64,000 nt of DNA from Vespula vulgaris. Taxonomy: Eukaryota; Arthropoda; Insecta; Hymenoptera; Vespidae. Location: the NCBI RefSeq assembly GCF_905475345.1, contig NC_066609.1, positions 2,877,001 through 2,941,000 on the forward strand. The letters run 5' to 3'. The number at the start of each line of letters is the position of its first letter. Positions within the stretch are counted from its first letter, which is position 1. The notes under the pieces were generated by a model. That model saw only the letters and a list, made by a program, of their open reading frames with translations. It searched no databases and had not been told where the DNA came from. Shown here piece after piece: positions 13,001 to 26,077 of the stretch. The position numbers were made by a program, and so were the translations under genes.

Positions 13001-16000
13001 GGTCACCGTGCAAGTTTCCGTTTCCGTCTTAACGTGATATCCCTTTTTAATATCTTTCTCAGACGATTTAGTTGCAGAAGTATCTATGATACGTTTAGGA
13101 ATACGAGATTCAAATTCTTTCTTCTTATCCACGGGTGATGTGATGCTAGGCTCTTCCTGTGGTGCGCTCGATTTATCGATTTCTGATTTCTCTAACAAAC
13201 GTTTCGACTCTGTCGAAGTTTTGCTTCTCGATTCTTTGTGATTTCTATCTTTTTCAACTTTAGCCATCGAAATCGGTATACGCGATTCAAATTCTTTTTT
13301 CGTTAGCTTACTATCACTTTCTATCGTGGACTTTTGAAGAGGAATCTTATCCTCCTCTAATTTTTCTTTTTCTAAATCTTCAGTCTTTTCTTTTTGTACT
13401 TCCGGAATAAACGCAGTAACTTGATCTTTTTTACTTATTTCGATCTTAGTATCCTCCTTCAACTTTTCCTCCAAATCAGCAGCAGTATAATGTGCTTCGT
13501 ATAGCACTTTTGGTTCTAAACTAGTTTCAGGAACATTCATTATTTCTGTGGTTACAGGCACATCTTCATCCCCTTCGATCTGAACGGTCTTTGTCACTTT
13601 TTCTTGCACTAAGCTTCCATCTTCTTGAACCTTCCATATTATAGTTGTTTCTTCCTTTATAACACGTCTCCCAGTTGACATATCCTTGCCCAAACCTTTA
13701 TCTTGCATTGAAATATCTTCTTTATGCTCCGTCTGTTTTGAATGTATCTGCATCAATTCACTTTCTTTACCTGCAATTTCCATAGAGTGCTTTGGCGATT
13801 CCGTCGACGATTCTCCACGTTCCATTAAATATTCTTTTTGAAGTTCCAACTCGTGTTTTTCGACGATTCTGTCTATATGCTCTGGTAATTCTTTCTGATG
13901 TATTTCCCTAGCTTCCTCGATCGACCTCTCCAATTGTTCTGGTAAAATTTGTACCAATGTAGCTTTTTCGACGTGTTTTTCCAATTCCTCATATGCTTCT
14001 TTTTGAAGTTCCATTTCTTCTTTCCTCTTTGATTCACTTTTCTTCGCCTCTTCCTCTTGTTTCTTCTTCAGATCAGTCTCTTTCTTCTTTGCTTCCTCTT
14101 CCTCTTGTTTCTTTTTCAATTCAGTTTCTTTTTTCTTTACTTTTTCTTCTTCTTCTTTCTTCTTTAGTTCCGCTTCTTTCTTCTTTGCTTCTTCCTCTTC
14201 TTTTTTCATTTTGGCTTCTTCTTCTTTTCTCCTCTTTGCTTCCTCTTCCTCTTGTTTCTTCATTAGTTCGACCTCTTTCCTCTTAGTTTCTTCCTCTTCT
14301 CTTTTCTTTTTTACTTCTTCTTCTTGTTTTTTTTTCTTTGCCTCTTCTTCTTCTTCTTTTCTCCTCTTTGCTTCCTCTTCCTCTTGTTTCTTCTTTAGTT
14401 CAGCCTCTTTCCTCTTAGTTTCTTCCTCTTCTTTGATCCTTTTTGCTTCTTCTTCTAGTTTTTTTTTCTTTGCTTCTTCTTCCTCTTTTCTTCTCTTTGC
14501 TTCTTCTTCCTCTTTTTTCCTCTTTGCTTCCTCTTCCTCTTGTTTCTTCTTTAGTTCGATCTCTTTTCTTTTAATTTCTTCCTCTTCTTTTTTCTTCTTC
14601 AATTCAGCTTCTTTCCTGTTAGCTTCTTCTTCTTCCTTCTTCTTCTTTGCTTCTTCTTCTTCCTTCTTCTTTGCTTCTTCTTCTTCCTTCTTCTTCTTTG
14701 CTTCTTCTTCCTTCATCTTCTTTGCTTCTTCTTCTTCCTTCTTCTTCTTTGCTTCTTCTTCTTCCTTCTTTTTCTTTGCTTCTTCTTCTTTCTTCTTTGC
14801 CTCTTCTTCTTCCTTTTTCTTCTTCAATTCAGCCTCTTTTCTCTTAGCTTCTTCTTCTTCCTTCTTCTTTGCTTCTTCTTCTTCCTTCTTCTTCTTTGCT
14901 TCTTCTTCTTCCTTCTTCTTCTTTGCTTCTTCTTCTTCCTTCTTTTTCTTTGCTTCTTCTTCTTCCTTCTTTTTCTTTGCTTCTTCTTCTTTCTTCTTTG
15001 CCTCTTCTTCTTCCTTCTTCCTCTTTGCTTCTTCTTCTTTCTTCTTTGCCTCTTCTTCTTCCTTCTTCTTCTTTGCTTCTTCTTCTTCCTTCTTCCTCTT
15101 TGCTTCTTCTTCTTCCTTCTTCTTCTTTGCTTCTTCTTCTTCCTTCTTCTTCTTTGCTTCTTCTTCTTCCTTCTTCTTCTTCAATTCAGCTTGTTTTCTT
15201 TTCGCTTCCTCTTCCTCTTTTTTCTTTTTCAATTCAGCCTCTTTCCTTCTTGCTTCTTCTTCTTCTTCTTGTTTCTTCTTTAGTTCGGCTTCTTTCTTCT
15301 TCGCTTCTTCTTCCTCTTTTTTCTTTTTCAATTCAGCCTCTTTCCTTTTTGCTTCTTCTTCTTCTTGTTTCTTCTTTAGTTCGGCTTCTTTCTTCTTCGC
15401 TTCTTCTTCCTCTTTTTTCTTTTTTAATTCAGCCTCTTTCCTTTTTGCTTCTTCTTCTTCTTGTTTCTTCTTTAGTTCGGCTTCTTTCTTCTTCGCTTCT
15501 TCTTCCTCTTTTTTCTTTTTCAATTCAGCCTCTTTCCTTTTTGCTTCTTCTTCTTCTTGTTTCTTCTTTAGTTCGGCTTCTTTCTTCTTCGCTTCTTCTT
15601 CCTCTTTTTTCTTTTTCAATTCAGCCTCTTTCCTTCTTGCTTCTTCTTCTTCTTGTTTCTTCTTTAGTTCGGCTTCTTTTCTCTTTGCTTCCTCTTCTTC
15701 TTGTTTCTTCTTCACTTCAGTCTCTTTCCTCTTTGCTTCTTCTTCCTCTAGCTTTTTCTGTAGTTCAGCTGCCTTCTTCTTAATTTCCTCTTCTTCCTTT
15801 TTCTTCTTTAGTTCGGATTCTTTCCTTTCATCTTCTTTCTTGTCCTCTATATCCCTTACTTCTCGGTGCAGCTCAACCTTTTTTTCCAAACCGACAACTA
15901 ATTTCTCCTGATATTCCTTCCTAACAAACTCATCGATCCTTTCCTTATATATAATCTCTTCACCTTTGAAGTCTTCCTTCCTTAACTTATCACTTTCGTC

Positions 16001-16572
16001 CTTATCCTTCTCTTCTACATGACTCGACTTTAATTCTTTCCCCTCGTGTTCCACATCTCTCATCGTTTCCACTTGGCCAACATCAATAGACTTTTCTGTT
16101 CGTTTAACCTTAACACTTTTATCTTTTTCAAGTTTCACAGAATCCTGCTGTTGCAATTTAGCCGGTACCTTACTCAATTCCTTTTGTATTTGTTCCTCAA
16201 AATAATGTGCCTTCTCTGCCACGGAACATTCCGAAATATCAGGGATATTAACATTTTCCATAGTATCCGAGCCAACAGATGTTACCTCAGTTATCTCTTC
16301 CTCCGATACGACATTTTGCATATACTCACTGTCACTCTCGTTCACCGTCAATTGTGAGGTCCTTGATACCTCGGATTCGGAACGTTGATAACTCTCTCTC
16401 TTCTTTGATATATCCTCCCAAAATTTTCGCTTCTCCGAATATGTTTGCTTTTCGACGCTAGGCGAAAGATCGTGCTCTTGTTGGCCGGCTACTTTATTGG
16501 GATAACTAGCATCTACGGATTCTAGGGGACAAGCCGCTTTTTGTGCAAAGGATTCGTGGATAGTAGCGGCAT
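7088..16572 (-). CDS. Ank2: Giant Ank2 exon (about 3,160 codons)
   Basis: One uninterrupted 9,485-base exon ending in TAA at 7088-7090. The open frame runs on to 16585, but the codon there is TTG. The exon most likely starts at 16572 after a TTGTTCTAG acceptor, which fits the one-base carry of the exon ending at 19939. Order of content: a conserved-looking head with [11 protein letters not shown], then a roughly 600-residue Lys/Glu repeat (genomic 15830-14030). Next comes a Ser/Thr/Glu-rich tail with two SxIP motifs (13274-13288 and 13097-13111). Near the end are duplicated SLSSL-x-x-FE-x-LE motifs (about 8035-7836) and four S/T-SDSL motifs (7460-7240). The family role is microtubule and presynaptic cytoskeleton organisation; the motif functions here are inference. 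Confidence 0.88.
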
Positions 16573-19121
16573 CTAGAACAACCAAGAATGATGCTCATAT
16601 TACTTTTTATTTATTACGTTAATTATAATCAATAATTACATCGTTTCATTTTACAATTTTTTTTTCTTTTTTTTTGTTCTCTCATTCTCTCTCTCTCTCT
16701 CTCTCGCTCTCTCTTTCGTCGTCTCGTGCTGCGTGCAAACCTCTTTATGTACTTGCGCAAAAAATCTCATTGCTTTCTAATATAATAATCAAACGTTGAA
16801 TTAGTTCATAAACTTTTGTTAACTGTACACATAACAACTCGTTATTCTAACATGAATAATACATTCAACAATTCAATGACTAATTCAATTAGTCATCGAT
16901 TTCTATTTAATTTATAATGTATATTCTTTGCGTATTTATCTGTGTGTGTGGGTGTGTGTGTGTGTATTTTTATAACGTATAACATCGACTTATATATGCA
17001 TCTGCGAAATTTCGTTAAAGAAGTTGAGGACAGATATGCTGTTATTTTGTATTTAATATCCCATATGGTTGTCTATGATTATGTTGATGACGGCAGTTCT
17101 GCCTGCAAGTATAACAAGTACATAAAAAAATGTCGCATTATTATCGGCATCAAAATGTTAAAAAGGATTAACCGAAAAGAAAAAAACAGGAGTATACAGA
17201 CGCGAAAAAATGTAAATATGTAAAGCTTTGCACTAGTTTTATTCATACTCGAAAAAGACATTAATTTTTTCTTTTTTCTTTCCTTTTTTCGAAAGGATTA
17301 GAATTAATCAATGAAATGTTGTTGGACGTTTAGGAATAATTTGTTCGAAAAAATAGTTATCCGAAGAATATTGAAATTTTTTATTTAACCCTTAAGTAGT
17401 ATCCACGATACCAAGACAAATAAATTTTATTCTGCACGTGTCTCGAATCATTAATCTCAATAAGATATTTGTCATTCAATTAAATAATTAATAATACAAC
17501 AGAGAAAATAGTTCGAGAATTTAAAAAAGAAAAAGAAATTTGGTTGAGTTCGAAGCGAGATTATTGCACAGAATGAAATATTTAGTCACGAGGACGACCA
17601 AAGCGATGTTCTTTCAAAACATATCACTCGAGGGTTAACCATTACCAAAGTTTATACTAAGAAAAATAGATCTTCAATAGATCGAGCACGGTGCAAAAAG
17701 GAAAACGAATAACAACACAAGAAGAAGAAATTATCTTCGATTAAGATAAATCAATAGATCCGATTCACGTGAATAAATAAATCAAAAAAATAATGGGGAT
17801 GCAAGATTGTAATCCTTGGCAGCAAATAATCGATTGGATCCTTAACGTTTCGCGTTTTGCTAAATAAAACTCATTCGGCACATCTTAAACTCAATCTACA
17901 TCTTCAACATCGGTATGACAATCCCCTATGGTGATATCTTCCTGAATATCCTTAACAGCAAGCATATTATCCGTCTTATTAACGTTCGTCATTACGATAT
18001 GAGAAGCCGCTAAAACATCAAGATCTTCGAACAGGTCGCGTTGACTACAAGAAGCTATTTGTAGATCATCCTCATCCGATACTTCCATATCCTCGCTGTC
18101 GGTCCCCGGCATGATCACAATATCGGATGAATTCCGGACTTCAGTATCTTCTATTTCCTTCGACATTCGACTACGTATCTCTACGGAAAATGGTCCATTT
18201 CCTTCCTTGGTAGTGATAGTCTCACCACCGAACTCGCACAAGATGTCCAATCTAGGTGTCACGTAGATAACCGGCTCATCCTCGTCATTTGATATATCCT
18301 CGACGTCTGTTTCACCTTGATAAGTAACTCCTGTTACGGTCAAACTCTTTCTTCCTTCTGTGTTCTGTTCGTTTTCAGGTTCACTTGCATAAATTTCATC
18401 GACGTCCGTGAGATTCTCCGCAAAACTTCCACGTCGAGATATGTTCATTTCAGGAGTCGATAAAATTGTTAAACATCGAGGATTCGTATCAAATTTATCA
18501 ACGCTCTCAATGTCCTCCATTGTCACAGAAATTACAGGTCCTCGTGACTTCGCAGGACTAGGAGTACGTGCATAAGCTTCCATAATGACCAATTCACCTT
18601 CCGAGTCCGTATCAGAGAAATGTAAGGATGTATTATTAATCATCGCATTCAATCGTCTTCTCGTAGATCTGGACTTACGTTTTTGCTTCATACTCGTTGT
18701 CTCTTTTCCTCTGGATGGACTCTGACAACATTGTTTTATCTTTTGTAAATTATCTTCTAGAGCACAACATTCATTATAATTTTTTTCATCGCCGTCTTTG
18801 GCTACATTCTGTTGATCGTTCTTTTGCTCTTCCCGAGGTTCATTCGACGGGTTCGAACGATTTTCATTCTTCACTTTGTCTTCTTCATTGCATGAATTTA
18901 TTGAACAACTTTGAGACACCTCCTTGGCACCTATCTCACAATTGATCTGTTTCAATTCGCACAAATCAGTCGTAATCTTACAGACCGACGATTTATCATT
19001 CTCGGTCTTATCTTTTTCATTATTAACGTCGATTGTAGGACTCGTTTCGTTCATGGTGTTCGCTTGGCCTGACTTTTCCATTATAAAGGATTTTTCTATT
19101 CGTCGCACGTATATATATATA

Positions 19122-19167
<46 letters not shown>

Positions 19168-20202
19168 CGTATGTATATCTATTTTATATACTTTTGTTTT
19201 TAACGTGCGTATCGTAAGTGCAAACTACTAATGAACTTAAAAAAACCTGCAACTGAAAATCATAAGGAAAAGGAAATTAATGAAAATAAAGTCAATGAAG
19301 AATACGAGTGCACGTAAATAAGAGAATGAGATTAAGGAAATAGATAAATGGAAATTTGAAATAAAAACGATGAAGGTCATTAGAAAAACGTATAAGGATA
19401 AAAAGAAAAAGAGAACTCACATTTTCGACGATTCAAATGAGAGCTACTCAAGCATAAAAGGACAAGCAAAGTTATTAGCTACTGCTCTCTCTCCTCGACG
19501 AACAGGATAAAACTAAAGGTAGCTATCTCGGTATCTTCCGAGCATTTGTTGAGACTCTTACGTATAATTAAATTATGGAAGCCTCACTCAATCTTTAAGC
19601 CATAAACGGATTGACATTTTACCTTAAACGAACATATAAATACAGAAGAAGACATTTTAAAAAGAAAAGAAATCAATCAAACGTGAATCACCACGTACGG
19701 AATGAATTATTATTGTCTTGTGATTGAAAAGATTTATATAAAATCTAAATGTGTCGACGTCTTCCTCACAGAAAAATCATTTTGAAAGTTTTCTTTTTGC
19801 ACCTTGCACACTGTTTTTCATCTCCAATTCTTAACTCTATAGATTTTTAATTCTAATGTGTTCTTAAGTTAATCCTTACTTTATAATTAAACTTAAAAAC
19901 AATTTTCTACTGTATAATAATGAATGAGAATATCGTACCTGTTTGTTCTTTCTGTAGAGTATCGGCAATGAATTTTTCCTCTGAAGGTGACGTGTCTTTT
20001 GGCTGGTCTCCCTTCTCCTTCTGTTCCATACCGTATTTTGATTTGTAAGAGTCCATTTTTTGACTTATGATATTCGAATCTTCGTACACTGCTATTAAGA
20101 AAAAAGATCATATTTATATACTTGCAAAATATTGAAATATTGTTAGAAAAATATATAAGCATTTATATATATATATATATATATATACATATATATACAT
20201 AC

Positions 20203-20260
<58 letters not shown>

Positions 20261-23200
20261 CCCAATGATATCACCTGTTAGTTTCTTCTGAATTTCAATT
20301 TTGCTCGTAACCTCAGGTAAGACGATATTCAGTACACAAATTGGTTGCTGTGGTGGTTCACCCTTTGCAACTTTGGGCTCGCGCATAAACAACATTCTTG
20401 CTACAGGATCCAAAAGTGGATCTCTTACTTTAACGTGAAACGATAGACGATTCTGACGGAAAGCTTTAAAAGTAAACTTTAATTGTACTCCTGATTTTGT
20501 AACTGGTATTAGGTTTCCGCTGAATTCGATGTAAAGATCTTTTCCATGTAGAGCCTGAAACAAATATAATTAACAAACATTATGTATTATTAATATTTAT
20601 TTGCATTAATTACAACTAGAAGTTACTTTTTAGTTTACCTCGACATCACGACTCTTTACAATCTCTAAGAACTCTTCTTGTCTTTCCAATGTGTGCATTC
20701 CTTCCTTGCCATCAGTCATGCACAATATCCTTAATGTAGCTTCGAGAGTATCCATTCGTTTTGAATATATCACGAAACTATTGAAAACAAATAGAAATTT
20801 TTGATCATTGAATATTTGCAAGAGATAAATATAAAAAAAGGAAATACGTACTTTGTAATGTAAGGTACAAACAAAGATTCTTTATATAGTTCCGTCGCCA
20901 TTTTTGGAACTTCGCTAATATTCCTACAATCCATCAGCCAAAACCTAGCTGAAACTGTAGTTGTAAAGGACACACGGTCGTTCATGAACGTCAATGGCGT
21001 TGAACCAGTAACATCTTCCCATTGAGCTTCACTGGTACCACCTGACATCGAAAATAACAGCTTAATTGTTTTTTAATTGTCTAATTAATTATATTAAGCA
21101 ATCCCTTTGTGTGTGTGTGTGTGTGTGTATGACTATACTTTTGACCCAGTAAATCATTCAAAAGAATTGCTTTTGAAAGAAAAAAAGAAACGTGACCATG
21201 TAACTGTTATCACATTACCAGAATTAGACAGGATTTACCAAATGCATTATCACATATTCTTATTGTGTAAATAGTTTATATAATATTTTAATTTAATCTG
21301 CGTATACCAGCGATGCTGCAAAGCAATCGTAAAGTTGGTGTTTCGCCTCCGTATTGATTGATCATTCCTTTGTTTGCAGCTTGTGGTACGGGTATTGTCA
21401 AGGTAATCGGCTTGTGAAACTTTCTTCTCCTGGGCTCAATTGTAATGACTGGTGATACAGCAACACAGTTACCTAAAAGTTTGGCTGTAAGCTCCGCAGG
21501 GATGACGTGTGCCTACAACAAGGTATTATATATCTTAATAAGCCAGTACTCGTTTGTCTTTAATAGCTCAACTTTCTATGGCTTCACTACCGTTGAAACT
21601 GACTTGTCTACGACTGAATTACATGTGTAAAATTAATTCGCAATTTTTACAATCAGAATTCAGCACAAGAGATATTCACAAAAAGACTGTCTTCAATTTT
21701 TTACTTACTTGTAAGCCAACTTTAATTTTTTTCGTCAGAGCACCAGGTGGAAATACAGCTTGAACGTCGTTTGCTACACTGGACATTAAAATTCCACCTT
21801 CGGCTCCTATTACGTGTACTTCTTGTTTGATTCTAGTCACTATCGCGAAATATTGAGGAAAGTCACTCGTTATTATACGAGTTATTCTGCCGGAATGGGC
21901 TGCATTCATTTGGGGATCTACAAATTGAATTTTTATTCATAATACGATGATAATTTCTCGATAATAGTGTTAAAAAATCAATACTTCATATCCTTTTTTT
22001 AAGTATAATTAATAATAATATAAATGATAACATAATTTTAACATTATATAATATTTTAATACAAAGTACAAAAATTAGTTTTTAGAGAACTTCATTGATT
22101 TGATACGTACCATGTGGTGTATTAAGCAAAGTATCGTCATTATCAACGGAATTATCATGTTCCTTCCATGTTTCTCCATTTTCACTCCTAAGAATAATAA
22201 TTTCTCTTTCTTTGCCACGGATCGATGCAAAATGTGGTATGTCTATCAATACTGGCCTATAAAGAATTACATTTGCGTAAAGAACATTCTTTTTTAAATA
22301 ATCCATTTATAAATATGTCATTGCGAACTTGCCCTAAAAAGTTTGCTCCAACTGGACCCATCTCTATAATTCGAGTTGCTAAAGCTTCACCTTCCATTAG
22401 AGGCGGTGGATTAGCTACTTTACTAGGTTTTACTAATCTACACGTTACCCGTAACGGCATCGTTGCTCTACGGGGTGGAACAATTATTCGTACACCACTG
22501 TGCCTGCAACCCTTCATTGCACCACCTCGTGCATCCACGAGGAAACTCACTAAAAATCTGCAAATTCGAAATATCATAGCAATATAGAGAAATTTTTTTA
22601 TTTATCGACGAATTTCAGATGTTTAAATGTATTTGAATTTCAAATTTTTTTCTAAATTCTAGCGATGGGATAGGCGTTTAGGTACTTACGATCGGAAGTG
22701 AAGTCTCCTAAAATCAAAATACGTTTATTCAATCAATTATTTCTAAGGAAATCATTACGTCTAAAGCTAGAGTGAATTACGGAAGATTAGAATTAGATCA
22801 AATTACGATGTTTTAAGCTTTGGATTATATATTTAGATAGTAATAAGAGTTTCTACAAAAGATAAAAAACTCAAAGATATTTGTGTTACAACTATGAAAC
22901 TAATCTAGTTTTTCCAATACTTTAGAGAGTCTAAAATAGCGTGACTTCTAGTTTATTACCCTATCTTTGTTATACGATCACCGTAATTTTTGATTAAGTT
23001 CAATGTAGATTTCTACGTACCCCAAATTCAATGCATCATTACTGTCAAAGTTTTCTGCCAGACAGTAATTATTGCTTTGGGTGAATTCCTGTTTTTCTTC
23101 TTTTGTAACTAAAATGAAAAAATTGGAAATCGATCAAGTTACACGCTCTGATTAGTATGCAAACGTAGACTTACCTTGTCTGTGTATTGGGTCGTCCTTC

Positions 23201-23994
23201 GTTACATCGATTGGTAAGGAATCATCTCGTAGGCTCTTCATTAAATCCGCGGTAAGATATTTGTATGGTTGCTCGCTAATCAATGCATCCGAAGCTAATA
23301 AACGCAATTAGATTTATGAATGATATCAATTATGACGTTAACGTATAGATAATATTATTCTTACCACCCTCGTCATCCGAATCGGACATGAGACTCGTTT
23401 CTTGCAAACTCTCTGGTGCTATAACTTTGTACTTTTCTTCCCAATTTTTATTATCCGGAACTAAATTATCGTAAGGCATTCCTTTCAATACTTCCATCAC
23501 TGATATATACCCTAACTTTTGAGCAATATTTAAAGCAGTCAAGCCATCCTAAAGAAAAAACCGATAAAAATCACGTCAACGAAAATATTACAAACAAATA
23601 AAAATGTAATTGGCAGAATTATTTGCGATTATATTGATAACGAATTAAAAACCATCTTACGAACGATTTACGTACGTTTGTACGAGCTTTGTGCGAAGCA
23701 TTCCCTTCTAATAGAGCACTAACAACATGAGCGTGACCCTGTTGCGCGGCTTGATGAAGAGGCGTGTAATTTTGAGCCGTTCTTACGTCGATCTCAGCAT
23801 TGTGTTTTAATAGAAATCGTATCATCGAGAGATTTCCAAAATGTGCGGCAACGTGAATTGGTCGATAACCAGTCTCGGTTTGACTTTCGACATTGGCATC
23901 ATTTTTTACAAGAATAGAAGCGACTCTGACGAAATCTTCTTGAGCACAGAGGTGCAACGCTGTTAGACCATTCTGAAAAAGGTTGAACATTATT

Positions 23995-24072
<78 letters not shown>

Positions 24073-26046
24073 TTGATTAATTTATAAAAGAATACCTTAG
24101 CTTTATGGTTTGGATCAGCTCCATGCTCAATAAGTAAATTCGTCATATCGTAATGACCCTTTTGTGAGCTCAAATGTAAAGGCGTGAATCCTGCCTTAGA
24201 TTCGGCATTTGCGTTCGCTCCGCCTTCCAACAGAGTAGAAGCAATGTCCATCTATGGCAAGTAATGTAGATTTTCGTTAGAGATATATTTTAGAATGGAA
24301 AAATGGAAAGGAATGATTGGAATGGATTATTTTAATACCTGATTTTTACGAGCAGCGATGTGTAACGGAGTATGTCCATTCTGTGATGCAAGATGGGGTG
24401 AAGCACCTTTCTCTAATAGAAGATTCGCGACATTTGGGTGATCGTAATGACAAGCCAAATGCAGTGGTGTAATGTCGTTCTAAAAATGATTAGTAAATTC
24501 TCACCGTAATAGAATATGTAAAGTTAACCCTCTGTAATCTAACTTTTGTTATTATATAAGTTATATAATAACTAAGTATTTATTCTTAGAAACATTTAGA
24601 AAAAAAAACAGATATAAGTGTGTGTGACTTGAAAGTTATAGAGGATTAACGGAACGATTCCTTTTCTTTCCTTTTTTTTTTTTGTTCATATTCATCTCGT
24701 TTTATTTCATTTTATATCATCGAATTGCTATAAATCGTCTGCTAACCTTTCCTTGAGCATCAAGCTTGCTGTCCTTTTGTAGAAGGATCTTTGCCACGTT
24801 CATATTGCCATATTTGGCCGCTATGTGGAGCGGCGTAAAACCATTTTTCGTTGTGGCTTTTACCGAAGCATTATTCTCCACTAGAATAGCGGCCACCTGT
24901 TTATCACAAAGTTTCGTGTTATACCAATAAATATATATATATATATATACCTACATACATTCATACATTTATATATAAAGTGATAAAAGTTTACGTTTAT
25001 GATATGGACTCGATACAAATTAGTTCAATTGTATATATGTGTGTATATATGTATACATAAAATAATAATGTTGGTTATCTCTGCATTGCAATTAGAAATA
25101 ATTGCTTACCTATTTATTGCATAACGAAGAAAAATCAGTCGACTAATGACATATGACATATAACAAGATTTACGTACTTTTTGTTTTAATTACATTGTAA
25201 TATTATTAACTGTTTAATAATAAGCACAATGGGGATATGAAATTGATTGGAGAAAATGTAAAAAGATTACATAAATGCAAATAAGTGGAAAAAAAACACA
25301 AGCACCTTTCACACCGCCTACGCGTTGCTTGTCATAATCGTATGCATGGCTATATCGATGTTTGAAAGTATAATGAAAAACAAAAAGAAATGTTTAACAT
25401 ATGTATGCATGTACATATGTATGTTGTGTGTTTGTATTTATGTTTGTATATATGTATAGATATGTGTGCCATGGAAATAAGCGAAATGAATGTTCGTTTC
25501 TCGTCTGTCATATTTATGTCTCTTTGAAATTTCAAGATCGCTAATAAATCAGCATATTATATAAGTATTTATGTACATATGTTTATGCATACAACGATAT
25601 ATTGGAATGAAAATTCTCTCGCTCGTTTGTTCGTTCTTTCTCACGCTCTCGTTTTTTCTTTTATTTTTTCTTTCTTTTTTTTTTCTTTTTTTTAAGGAAG
25701 GAAACTAGAGTAAGGACTAAGCAGAAAAGAAAAATCAATCGAACACTTGTATGCACCGCAAGGAGTTGCATGCTATCTCCTCGTTTTAATTTATCTTATC
25801 ATGCTTAAAAAAACGAAATGCAGTGAAATGAGGGAAAACATAAAAACGGTAAAACCAATGTAACGAAAATTTTATTAACTCACGGATACATAGAGAAATA
25901 AATATAACGTAAAATTATAAATCTCAAACTCTCTATAAGTTTGAAAATAAAGAAAGTGTAAGAAGAGACTTCAAATCGCGTTGATGGAAAAACGTCTATA
26001 ATTGTGTGTATGTGAAGGTGATTGTAAAAATTACCTAAGTCATTAT

Positions 26047-26077
<31 letters not shown>

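Noticed and set aside
14211..15911. A 566-codon + strand open frame of Ser/Phe repeats
   Set aside because: It is the exact antisense of the Lys/Glu repeat of the Ank2 giant exon. Stop codons are rare there only because of codon composition.
16942..17223. 93-residue + strand frame in the last Ank2 intron
   Set aside because: Starts in a GT microsatellite and shows no domain or splice support.
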